From positions 38,675,501-38,739,500 of the forward strand of contig JBAIAC010000023.1 of NCBI GenBank assembly GCA_037349315.1: a stretch of DNA of 64,000 bases, written 5' to 3'. The stretch comes from Chelydra serpentina (Eukaryota > Chordata > Testudines > Chelydridae). Both the position numbers and the translations under genes were made by a program. Within the stretch, counting starts at the first letter, position 1. Every line of letters starts with the position of its first letter. Below, piece by piece: positions 24,263-35,590 of this stretch. The notes under the pieces were generated by a model that saw nothing but the letters and a program-made list of their open reading frames with translations, was not told the DNA's origin and searched no databases.

Positions 24263-24718
24263 CTTTGCAAAGGAAATGAAACAACAGGATTCAACTACAG
24301 GGCATCCGCTCTTCGAGGACTCAAACATTTAAATAGGCAGTTCATAGAGTCTCTCCCTCCCCCCGCCATATTACGTATGTATTTCACATTGGTCAATATC
24401 TTCAGTTTAAGAGTCACAGAATGTAGGGGACAAGGAGCAGAGAATTATGGCAAACGATGACTTTGCAAAGCCACTGTGGGTTTTTCAGGAGCCTTTCAGG
24501 AGGGCTGTGTCTGTTTCAGTTTTCAAGCGTCTAGCTCACCTCCCAGTATGTCTAGTATTTGAGGCCAAAGGCTTTTGAATAACAGTCCACCCAACCCCAA
24601 CCTTCAGCTGACCTTAGGCCCTAACAGCGTCCAAAAACTAGCACTTATGCCAAAGGCAGAAGTTGTGAGGGAGGGAAAGGAGTCGGAACAACACGGGGCT
24701 TATAGCAGGGAACAACAC

Positions 24719-24842
24719 GGGGTTTATAGCAGGGGCTGAGATAGTTCATAGAATCATAGAAGATTAGGGTTGGAAGAAACCTGAGGAAGTCATCTAGTCC
24801 AACCCCCTGCTCAAAGCAGGACCAACCCCAGCTAAATCACCC
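24719..24842. repeat. 124-bp exact copy of 22693-22816
   Basis: The copy ends abruptly inside the CR1 sequence and runs into GATTTCCAGCCCAGACACA, a 19-mer that occurs again at about 25726-25744. Just before it, ACACGGGGCTTATAGCAGGG and ACACGGGGTTTATAGCAGGG are near-tandem. Confidence 0.9.
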
Positions 24843-27800
24843 AGATTTCCAGCCCAGACACAGGTCTTTTGGCACATCACTGAGACAAACAGAGCTACGG
24901 TGTCAAGAAGAGATGGTCTGATTTACATGCCTAATGTGAATAAACCTTTTTGACTGATCAGGGTAGTGGATATCTGGTATCAGGCAAAATCAACTGAATG
25001 GTTCCTCGTGCTGTTATCCATGGCAGTAAATATACTGTAATGTCATAAGAGAGAGAAATGTGTAACAGCAACAAATCTGCAGCCGCTTAGTATTTCACTG
25101 CTGTCATTATGGTGCACATGGCCACTTGGAACCTCACAGCTTCGGTCAGGATTGGACTCAGATCTTCCTGTGCAAGCCATTAAAAGTTCAGGTAAAGGAG
25201 AATCTCTATTAGCAGTACAGAGCCTATGACACACAGCTGAGCCATTCTAATGCCTTCCAGTGCAACACGCACAAGTGACAAGTTGTTGCACCAGGAAAGT
25301 GAGCACTAATGTGGAATGCTCCAGCACTCAGCACCTTTTTTTTTTAATGAATAAAAAGGTTCTCTCCTCGGTGACTTGCTTTCCATTGCAAACTGCGGCG
25401 CAAAGGGAGAGAAGTTGCCACACAGAAGCACAATGCATGGATGTATACGTATCGAAGAAAAACGGCCAGCGTTCAGACTAACATTCATGAGACTTACAGT
25501 AGGAACAAGTGAACAGATTCACTGACTCTCCCTCCCCCACCCCGCCCTCAGCCTTTGGCCAAAACTTGAACCTGAACTGACTGACTCGTTCTTGAAACCG
25601 CTTCACCTTTCTCTCTGCATGCACCCATGGAAGCAGAAGTGACCTGATCCTGCCAGATGAGATTCTCCTGGGCTCTCTCCAATGCTGCCACAGCAAAAAA
25701 TACCAGGGATCGAACGCGAGAGGCGGATTTCCAGCCCAGACACACCCGTCTCGTCTTAGTGCCCTCGGACACGTGACAGGGTGTCAAGGCGCCACGTTAT
25801 TTTATATCCCAAGAAGAATCCCCCGTCCCTCCCCCAGGAGGCTCTTGGGATGTACATGCTGGAGTGGCAAATCTGCCACGCTGGGACAGGGTGTAATGTG
25901 CCGCCTGTTTGGCCAACTCTGAGAGCTGGTGCAGAGGAGTGGGCGGGGCCATGGCCATCCTCTTTCAGATGGGTGTGGAGTATGTGTTTACTAAGAAGAA
26001 GCAGGGACACTGCTCTTCACAAGGGCACTGGGCAGCCTCTGAACAGGTGCATGCTGGGGGAGAGGGGGAAGAACCCACGCATGGGCCCAGCAGACATTTC
26101 CTTCGTGTTAATAGATCCAAGAGGTGCAGATAGCTTGGATGCGGATTCCAACTTTTTACAGCTTGCTCCTCTTGAACACAAATTAGTCCCATGGCAAAGA
26201 CAAGATGCAAAGTCAGATGCTCTCACAATATACTTATGCACGACCCAGCCATGTATGCACATGCTATAGCAAAGTTTGGTTTAAAACAATGCAAACCCAG
26301 AACCAGGGTTTTTTTATTTATATGTTACTGGAAAAAATCCCCTTTCTCCCCAAAATAGGTGGCAAATGGCGGGAGGAGGGAAATGCGAAAGAACAGAAAG
26401 CTAAAGGAATGGGAGGGAACACCAGAGTGATATCTCAAGTTAGAGATTAATCAAAGATTGCTAAAAAGTTAGACCAAATCTTTTCAGGTTTGTCTGAAGT
26501 CCCTCTTCTTCCAAATGTTACTGGCTCTTTAGCTACCAGGTCAGCCAGGGTGCTGTGCCAAGCTTCTAACCCTGGAGATAGTCTGTTCTTCCATCATTCT
26601 AAGCAACAGATGCCGTTTGGCTAGAAGCACTGCTCTGGTGAACCAACCTTAGGGAGATATTTTATAATGGGGAGTGGTCTGACTTAGAACAATTCAGGAA
26701 GGTACATCAGAGGCCTTGTTGAAATGGGAAAGTTTTACTAGTTATACCGATATAGTTACACCAATATAACCAGCTGGGTGGACACTCTTCTTCCAATATG
26801 AGTGGCTTTTTTGGTTTAGCTTAAACTCCTTCCTGAGCTAAATAAACTACATGATTGATTTAAATTCACACATTAGATTATAGCAAAAAATAGTTCCTGG
26901 GCAGACAGAGCCTTGGTGATCTCATACTATTGTCATTCACAGCCAAGAGTCAAGATGTTCACTGTAATACTTAAAGACTTTGCAGAAATAAAGATTCCTA
27001 CAATAACGCCATCACCTTGTCCATCCTTTTCTCTGCTCATTTTCATTGCAATGACAGGATTTCAGAGACAGAACATGTTTGGTGGGTTTTCATACGCTGC
27101 AGAGATGCTATAAAATAACACAGGCCAGATTCTGATCTTACCAGAGTTAATTTAAAATAGATATTCTGAATCCACTAAATAAAATCAGAATCTGGTCCAT
27201 TATTTCTACATTCTGCAGTGACCTAGGCTTATGATTATATTTCTTTAAAAGGAAATAATGTTTCTTTAAAAAAAAATGGAGAGAGGAACTAATAAGGACT
27301 TAGCTTAAGGTAAAGACTGTTTAACATAGTCATAAATATCCTCAGATTTACATGAAGCACTGTGAACATTTTAATTCTGTTTACCTGTCTGAGAAGCAGA
27401 TCTGGGAACGGGTCTTGTGATGGAATCTGCATTACATTTAGTCTGGGCTAAGATGGTGTTCTCAAAAGCATCTGTGACAGGAAGTAGAATTTTGTCACTT
27501 ACTGAGATTCTCCTTGAAAGTGAAAAACTGAACATGGACCCATTACCAAGTGTATTCCTTTACTGCCAAAAAACAAGCAAGTTTGATCTCTTGAACGCAA
27601 ACACTGCTGCAATCATATCGGCATTCCACTAAAACACAGATGCAATGTGAGATGTGCAGAGAGCAAACAGAACAAACCAAAGAGAAATGTGGATGTCATT
27701 TATTGACTGAAAAATAATTGTCAGGTGAATGGTGCAGTATTCCATTCCTCCAAAGTTTCCTTATTTTTCCCCTTAACATATTGTCCTTGCAGCATTGGCA

Positions 27801-29636
27801 ATACTTCTGCAGCTCCTAGAGTTTGATTTGGGTGGTTTTTAATGACCATCCAAATGGCAATTGTTATAAACTGAACTAATAAAAACCATAAATTGTTCTT
27901 CCCGACCAGGAATGAATGAAATAATTCCTAATCAATGCAATTTGGTTGGGGAGGTTTAGGGTTTTTCACAGCAAAATCAATCCCTTAATGTTACTAATTG
28001 TATCTCACTTGGAGCTTTGGAAGCAGCGGCATTCACTAGTAAAAATGTGACGATGGTCATCGTTTCATGTTCAGAGAGACAGGGTATGCTGCCCAGTAGG
28101 GGATCAGGATGATCCTGCACTCAGGAGCTGGAGTCACCAGGAAGAAGAAAACTGAAGAACCCCTTTTTTATCTGTGCCCTGAACCACAGCCCCCCAACTA
28201 TACCCAGGACTGTTTCCTCCATCTAACTTCCTCTGCTGGGGTTCATAAGGCAGCTGGCCCCGAATATCAGATTGGTTCCATCACTGACCAGCCACTCACC
28301 CCTTGCCTATGCAGATTTCTGCAGAGCAGCACAGATGAAGGAAGCCTTCTGCAGTTTACCTCTCCTTGAATAGCCCTGGCTCAGGAGTCCTCCTTATACC
28401 CTGACTCTAGGACCTAGCTCTGACACAGCCAGCCATTTACCATTAAAAGGGGACACTGTGCCGTGTCAGCATGTGCTGTTCCAAGAACATGGTGGCGAAT
28501 CCCTCCCTGAATTGTGGACTGTTTAGCATCCTTTGTTCAATTCAGATCTGTCTCTCCCCAGTGGACGAATATGCTGCGGGTAATAGTCTTAAACTCTGCT
28601 TGAATGAAATGAAACACTGCACCTTTAATGGACAAAAATGCCTGAATCTGGCCTTCTCTCTATGCAGCATGCAAATACCACCTGCTACCATTATGAGTGT
28701 GATGTCTGGGGAGCATGGAAAGGGACAGGGATGGCCAAACGAGAGCCTGCAGGTCAAATGCAGCGTAGGGATTATTTCATGCTGTCAGTGCCGCTCTCCT
28801 CTTTAATGTGAAGCTGCAGCTCAGTGAGACTTTATATTAAAACTAAGGTGGAATGTCATTGACCCCACTCAATGCCAATTAAGTGCCATTCCCTGGATGC
28901 GGTGTCAGCAGGGTTCCCATCTGGGCAGCACTGTAGTTAATTTCTCCTACTTTGGATGGATGAGATGAAGAAGGACCCAAATGGGATCCAGATTGGGCTT
29001 TTGTATAACTCTCTGCCCCCATCAAGTCAGAGGGCTCTGACCCTTATAGAGAAAGAAAGCAGCCACAAAATCCAGATTTGGCACTGGGTCCAGATTCTGG
29101 AACTTCACCGCCTTCCCAAAGGGAGTTTGAACCTGGGGCTTTGATTAGGGGCCCATCCCTAAACGAGACTCTTTAAACATAGCTCAAGTAATGAGGTGAC
29201 AAGCATAAACCGAGACACCAAACTCAACTCCTCATGGATTTTAATGTACTCTGCCGCCAGTGATGAAGAGAAATGGATGGTATCAATGAACTATGGAGAA
29301 GAATTCCATGCAGGATGCCAATACTTGTACCTTCAAACCCCAGGGGAGTTGGATCACTCTTTATTTCATGTCTCTTGACTTTAACTGCAGAACCCAGGGG
29401 ACCTGTGTGAAGTTTGCAGATGCAGAAGATTATAAATATAGTTAGAGGTACAACTTGTTTTCCTGTTATCTGTTTGCGAGAAACATGATCTGGAATTGCT
29501 GGAACTGACCAGTGTAAAGAGCTTAGGATAATGTATTTACTAAACAAAACACACAACATCCAAAAAACCAAAACAACCCACTAAACAATTCTATAAAAGG
29601 GGAAGAAAAACACTTTTGTGATATGCACTAAGAAAC

Positions 29637-29891
29637 AAACCCCCTCTTGCAGCTACGAGAATAATGTAGCCGAAGTCGACATACTTAGATCCACGTTCCG
29701 CGGCGTCTTCACTGTGGTGAGTCGACTGCTGCCGCTCCCCCGTCGACTCCGCCTGCGCCTCTCGCGGCGGTGGAGTACAGGAGTCGACGGGAGAGCGCTC
29801 AGGGGGTCGATTTATCGCGTCTAGACTAGACAAGATAAATCGACCCCCGCTGGATCGATTGCTACCTGCCGATAGTAGTGCAGACATACCC
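29637..29891. mobile_element. Harbinger MITE, left end lost
   Basis: It shares CGAAGTCGACATACTTAG, then CCCCCGTCGACTCCGCC, then the TCGACCCCCGCTGGATCGAT core with the other MITEs. The right end AGACATACCC is followed by TAA. The usual left end is missing. Confidence 0.7.
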
Positions 29892-30749
29892 TAAGTAAAA
29901 TTGAGAAAAAAATAACTGGCCCCAACTTTTATGGACTTTCATCTCCTGTTTGTCCAGTAGGTGGCACTAGGCCATTCAAATGTCTCAGGGAAGACGGCTT
30001 TGAGAACCACCTCAGCATGGCTCTGCCTTGGATTGGTGAATGTACCAGAGGTATACTCTTGAATAAGAGAGGATGCCATTGTATTCTGGGTTGCAGGGTG
30101 CCCCTAGCAAGTTGATTTATTGATAGTCATCCTGTGCCCTGCTTCACGTCCCCAAGGTGAGGTGATATGATGGGGTTAGTCTGTTAGAAGGGAGGATAAG
30201 GGAACAATGGCAAATAGTGGCCCTTGAATGAACAAGTGAGAATCTTGACTGGCTCTGTACTTGGGTAAGGGCGAGGCAAAGTTTATGCTTTGGGCATGTC
30301 ACCCAAAATCTTTCCTTAAAAGTAACTGACAGCAATAAAATATGTAATTGAAAATCATTGACTCTGCCTTGCATCTCTTAAAATCATTAAGAATCAGGTT
30401 TCATTTCTCACCTTCTGGCCAAGAAACCTGCCCACCAATCTTGTTTTGATTAGAATCTCCGTTATGATTTTTGGATTTAAAACTCTAACAATGCAACTGA
30501 TATTTCATTATCATTTATACATGTTTTCTTCAATAAGCCAATCCACAAAACAATGCCAGGGATATGATGTCCCCTCTCTGCTCCTCGGTGAAGCTATGGC
30601 TTCCCATTTCCTCTCTTACCTAATCACACTGTACATCGCACCAGCCTACCCACAGCTAAAACAGGCATCTCCCTCTGGAGCCACAGTCTGAATGAGGATA
30701 ACAGATGAAAAGCTCTTTCTCCACACCATGCCCATTACATCCAGAGCAT

Positions 30750-30970
30750 CACTAATAATAATAATAATAATAAACGGAGATATGCCAATCTCCTAGAACT
30801 GGAAGGACCTTTCAAGGTCATCAAGTCCAGTCCCCTGTCTTCACTAGCAGGACCAAGTACTGTCCCGACAGATTTTTGCCCCGGATCCCTAAATGGCCCC
30901 CTCAAAGACTGAACTCACAACCCTGGGTTTAGCAGGCCAATGCTCAAACCACTGAGCTATCCCTCCCGCC
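30750..30970 (-). mobile_element. tRNA-derived SINE with CR1-like tail (cryptodiran type)
   Basis: Read on the minus strand, the 5' head has an A-box TAGCTCAGTGGTTTGAGCA and a B-box-like GGTTGTGAGTTCAGTC, with a tRNA-like TGGCCTGCTAAACCC between. The body ends in CR1-like sequence (ACCTTGAAAGGTCCTTCCAG) and an (ATT)n tail, which shows as (AAT)n at 30750-30774 on the plus strand. Such CR1-tailed tRNA SINEs are known from hidden-necked turtles. Confidence 0.75.
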
Positions 30971-31848
30971 CGGGGAGGTTTCAGGAGCTCATCATCTCTT
31001 TGCACAGGCAATGACTTAGCTCATATTCTTCAATGCAACTCAAAGCCAGCTGTGCTAAGAATAAGGGGTTTGATCCCATTTACAGCTAAGCAAGTAAACT
31101 GTAGCAAAGAATTTAACTAAATTAATTTAGCTATTTTTTCTGTTAGCAAATTGCCCACAAACAGCTTACGGTTTTCTCCAGTTTCTTCGTTAGCTCTGAA
31201 TACTTTCTGCAAATGGCTCTTGGCCTATAAATTGCTCTGGAGTGATTTGTTGTGAGGACTGGGTGACTTGAATGCACCCACAGATCTCATGGTGATATGC
31301 TTCAGTTTCCTCACTGTTGGATGAACATGACTCTTACAATCATGTTTCTTGTGCGGACCCTTGCATTTGTGAGCTCAAAACTGACTTCTTCCATTCGTAT
31401 TTTCTATTATCCACGTCTGCTGTTTCTATGAACATTCCTGCCAGGGAATGTGTCTGATAGACTATTCACAGGAAGAAAACGCAAACCAGGTGCAGACTCA
31501 GGCAAAGCAAGTTCCATTTCTGTGAATATTGGTGGGACTCGTTTGAGGTATATTCATCCGGATCGACTATGAAGTTGACAACAAAACTCCCATTGATTTC
31601 ATGGGAAAGGGGATCTGGTCCCATATGTATGCAAATGTTTTAGATACATAGTCCCAGCTGGGACTCTCTCTCTCTGCAGATGACATATTCTGGCCCTGAT
31701 CACTCTCCCTCTGCAGCCCTCTACATATATCAGACTTGAGCCTGATGTACATACAGACTTATCCCTTAAACATACATGTTTGGCAGTAGATGTATCATGA
31801 TCAGCCAGAGGGGGAAACAGGCTCGCTTAGCAGGCAGCATGACCGTAC
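30971..31848. other. intron, nothing recognised
   Basis: No exon, RNA gene or clear repeat is visible downstream of the RRFSLASS exon. Confidence 0.5.
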
Positions 31849-31938
31849 CTTTGGTCAGAGCAGATGTGGTGACTGTGGTGCTGATGGAGGAGGCTAGGGA
31901 AAAGCGACGGGTAACTTCTCTCTCTTTAGATTCTGGAT
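31849..31938 (-). CDS. MCF2L: MCF2L linker exon with RRFSLASS motif
   Basis: This 90-nt exon has a very good acceptor (GCATCTCTCTGTTCTCCCAG) and donor (AAAG/GTACGG). With the G from the previous exon it begins Asp, then PESKEREVTRRFSLASS, then ISTTVTTSALTK, and exits in phase 1 into the next exon's Gly-Trp. The other two frames contain stops, so only the frame that fits the chain is open. The TSALTK-GW end is reminiscent of the mammalian SSAPLTK and KGWS wording. RRFS matches the basophilic kinase pattern (PKA/AKT type), an inferred phosphosite. It could be constitutive or alternative. Confidence 0.75.
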
Positions 31939-32373
31939 CTGGGAGAACAGAGAGATGCAGTGCAAGGCAGGATTAGAGGTTAGTAAGCAGGGGAGGTTAT
32001 ACAGGTCCAAAGCACAGCAGCGGTTGAAAAAGGGTAAGAAAGTCAGTTGCCAAGAAATGTACAATCTAGTAAGTGACACGCATAGAAAAATATATTTTTA
32101 AAACATTTGCCGTTACACTACCCTTAATAGTGCAGGGGGGAACCAGTACCAATTAATACCTTCGCACCAAACTAGCGTGAGTACAACTGCAAACCACACA
32201 GAGATGAACAGGACAGTTAAAATGGCACAGTTTAATAAATGGGTTATGTGGACTTTTAAAAGAAAAATATTGGAACTGTTCTGCGATGACTGATTTACCG
32301 GTGGCTGAAAAACACTGACAAATAAACACTTCTGGGCTAGGGCCCAGGTTTGTTAAGGTATTTAGGGACTCAT

Positions 32374-32459
32374 TGATACTCAGCGGGTATAAATCAGCAT
32401 GACTCCACTGAAGACAAGGAAGTTTCACTGATTTACATCAGCTCAGGATCTGGAGCCCT
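32374..32459. repeat. old palindromic interspersed repeat
   Basis: GGGTATAAATCAGCATGACT, then CCACTGAAGAC, then CACTGATTTACATCAGCTCA follow the inverted pattern of the 8776 copy. Confidence 0.5.
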
Positions 32460-35218
32460 GGATCTTTTCTTTCAAGGAGCCAAATTCAGTTCTGGAGAGA
32501 GCGAGAGAGGACACAACTTGCACAGATTTTGATGTGAGCTGCACCCACCTACCTCCAGCTGACTTGGTCTTAAAGCATTTTATGAAATGATAAAATAGAC
32601 CTGTGGACTAATTAGATGCCAGCTCCAGAAGGCAGGTGGCATTTCTAAACGTATTGAAGACCTGCAGACACTTGTTAAAGAAATGATCCTGCGAACAAGT
32701 AGGCCTGGGAGTAACTCCGATGACACTGACTTCATTGGGACCACACTTGTGAGAAAATTTGCTCACTTCTGTGTGTTTCTGGATTGGGTCCTTGGGCCAA
32801 TCCTCCGGCACTCAAGCACACAAGTAACTTGACTCAGACGAGTAGTCACATCGATATCAATGGGACACAACCCATATGAGTAAAGCCAAGCATGTGCATA
32901 AAACCTCGATTCAGCCAAACATTTAAGGCATGTGATTTACTTTAATGGCACATGGCCTCAATGGGATTTAGCATTCGAACAAGGCTAACATGTTCTCTTG
33001 AAACTTTTCTCCACAAGAGTTTTTGTGGGGGAAAAAAATCTATTTTCATCCAAAACCTGAACATTTGTTACTTTCAGATTTTTGTCAAAACCCCCAAAAC
33101 ACTCAACGAAAAATGTAAATGAAAACAAAACTGTTTTATTTGCCCTGAAAATTTCCATAGATTCTAAGGCCAGAATCATGGCTTAACGTGTTCACAGGAT
33201 TGCAATTGTATTTCAGAGACTTTTTTGTTCCAGGATTCAGCAACTGAGAAAATTGGTGCCCCAGATCTTCTGAGGATGAAAAGGGAAGGAGTCCCTGGGT
33301 TTTCTGTTGCTATCCTACTTGTAGCTATCCTAGGACTAGTAGATACACTGGGATGCAATATGCTTTATGGTGGTTTCTGACTTACAGTGTTCTGAATATC
33401 TCAGTGTGCTGTGCAGAACCAGAACTATAGTACTGTAAAGATTTAGTAGTGATCTCAGAAAAACCCCTTTCACTTTCCTTTCTTTTCTTTGTATTTCCCC
33501 ATTTCAATGTTCAGACACTCAAGGGGTTTTTTACGCCCTCATTTCTATTTGACAAACATCACTTCTCACTGTGCCTTTCCCCTGGGACAGAAATTAGCAT
33601 GACTGGTTTAATAGCTACAGCTTCTGTAGCGCCTTTTCATGCCAAAACATCTTATGAGGAACACTAGCACAATGGAGGACATCATAGCTGTTCAGTAAAA
33701 AGCTTAATGCAGCCGTAACTACTGTGGTGTTGCTACTGATGCCTCTGTAATATGACTGTACATTTTATGCTTCTGAGATTATTATATGAATTTACTTGTA
33801 AAAGCACAAACACACTGTTCTGCATCAGGTGTATACACCTTTCTGCACCCACTTATAATCCTGAAGAAACACAACAGGCCAAATTCTGCTGTCAGTTGCA
33901 ACACAGAACTATAATTGAATTACTCCTCAATTACAACAGGATAAATGAACATAATTTGGTCCAGTATTTAGCATGGCCAGATGCAATTAAAATTCCGCTT
34001 TCCATTCATGGTCTTAGTTCTTCTTTAGTATTTCCTTTTTTCAGGATACAGATGGTGACTTTTTTTTCTCATCCAGACGCCAGCATCCCTGCAGATACAT
34101 ACTAGATGACTTTAAAAGATCAGGGAGATCACTGACTTCAGGGCAGTTTTGAGGGTGGCAGGAAAGCAGAACTGGGACCTAGAGAGCTCAATGCCAAAAT
34201 ACCTACTTGCGTTTAAATAGGACTTTTCCTTCCATGAGCTACGAAACCTGGTGAGAGTTGTTCAGCAAAGGTGTCCGCACGGTAGCCGCACTGCTTGTAT
34301 TGCCCGGGTCAAATCCATTGAGCAACACAGACTACCCCGGTATAGTCTTGTCACTGTTACTGATCAAACCCCCTCTTCGAATGTGTACTGTATCTTGATG
34401 AGCCATTCTTTATAGTACTAGCAGGAGCAAAAAGAAACCCATCACTACTCAGGGAAATGACTGCGTTCTGCAGGACTTCCTTACATATATCCACATATTG
34501 CAGTTACCATCATGGGTTTCGTCCACGCCACGAGAGGATCAAATCTAGCTCCCCTGAGCGCACAGAACAAAACAACAAACTGAAATCAATAAACACATGC
34601 ATGATGTGGCACGTTTTAGATGTGTCAAAAGAATCACAAGTCAGAACCAGATCCTGCAAGTCAACAATTTGAGGGTGCTTGGCATTTAAAAGGAGTGGAC
34701 CCTAAATCAACAATAGTTTGAGTAATGCCCATGCTCCGTAGGGATAGCACTGTAAATACTACAGTATTCTCCTTTGCCCGGAAAGAGAAGACAAGATCCC
34801 ACCCACAAGGACTGAGATGGTTGCAGACAGAGGAGGGGAAAAGGCCCAAATCAAAACCACGGGTTCAAACAGCCCCAAACTGAATTGCAGTCTAAATCTG
34901 AATCTGATTTTGACTTTTGCAAATGTTTCTGTAATTAACCAAACCAAATCTGAAAACTGCCACCCTCTGGAGTCAAAATCCAGAACTGGAATTTGGAGCT
35001 TAGACCCTCTCCTTATCTTAGCCGAAAGGACTTTGGGGCTGCTTTAGTTGTTGGTGTGTTCTCCTCTGCTATCTCACTTTTTAAATGTAATGCTTCTGCT
35101 TTGCCTCTTTCTATTCCTTGACATTTTCCTCTCCTGATGCGTCCACTCTCCATTATCCTACACTGACCTTTGGCCTCGTGGTACACTTGGAAAGAAAATG
35201 TTACTTATCAGAACAGGA
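32460..35218. other. intron, nothing recognised
   Basis: Frames such as 33752-34105 lack a domain. Degenerate AAATCTGAATCTGATTTTGA-like sequence near 34870-34960 recurs elsewhere in the window at low identity. Confidence 0.45.
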
Positions 35219-35322
35219 AAAAAGCAAAAAACATCATACAGTCAGAGGTTCTGTGGCCTGCATTGTGCAGGAGGTCAGACTAGGTGATCATGATGGTCCC
35301 TTCTGACCTTTAAGTCTATGAG
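35219..35322 (+). mobile_element. CR1 LINE 3' end
   Basis: GTGGCCTGCATTGTGCAGGA, then GGTCAGACTAGGTGATCATG, then GTCCCTTCTGACCTTTAAGT is a CR1-type 3' end in forward orientation. Confidence 0.75.
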
Positions 35323-35448
35323 TCATTTCCGAAAACTACTTGCAAATTTTATTGCCCATTTTCACTGTCCAAATTACTTCCTCTTCCTCCGGCTGGCATA
35401 ATGGCCCCAGAAGCGTGCAGCACTTTCCTTCCAGGGATCTTAAACACT

Positions 35449-35590
35449 TTCCAAACATTTATGAGTCAAGACTCACAATACCCCATTTCACAGATGAAGA
35501 AACGGAGGAACAGAGAGGTGAAGGAATAATTTCCGGATCTCCTGATTACCAGTCCCCTGACATAACCATTAGATCATGCTTTCTTAACCA
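35449..35590. repeat. MIR-like SINE remnant
   Basis: CCCCATTTCACAGATGAAGA, then AACGGAGGAACAGAGAGGTG is MIR-like wording at old divergence. Confidence 0.5.

Larger units (their letters stand above)
24263..30749. other. intron (31849 to 24262), no further exon recognised
   Basis: Apart from the copied segment at 24719 and the MITE at 29637 nothing coding is seen. About 26735-26800 has TTATACCGATATAGTTACAC-type sequence that may be an old Harbinger-like piece. Frames at 25781-26269 and 28471-28806 have no motif. Confidence 0.4.

Noticed and set aside
30895..30965. tRNA gene-like A-box and B-box on the minus strand
   Set aside because: The tRNA-like part continues into a CR1-like body and (ATT)n tail, so it is a SINE head, not a tRNA gene.
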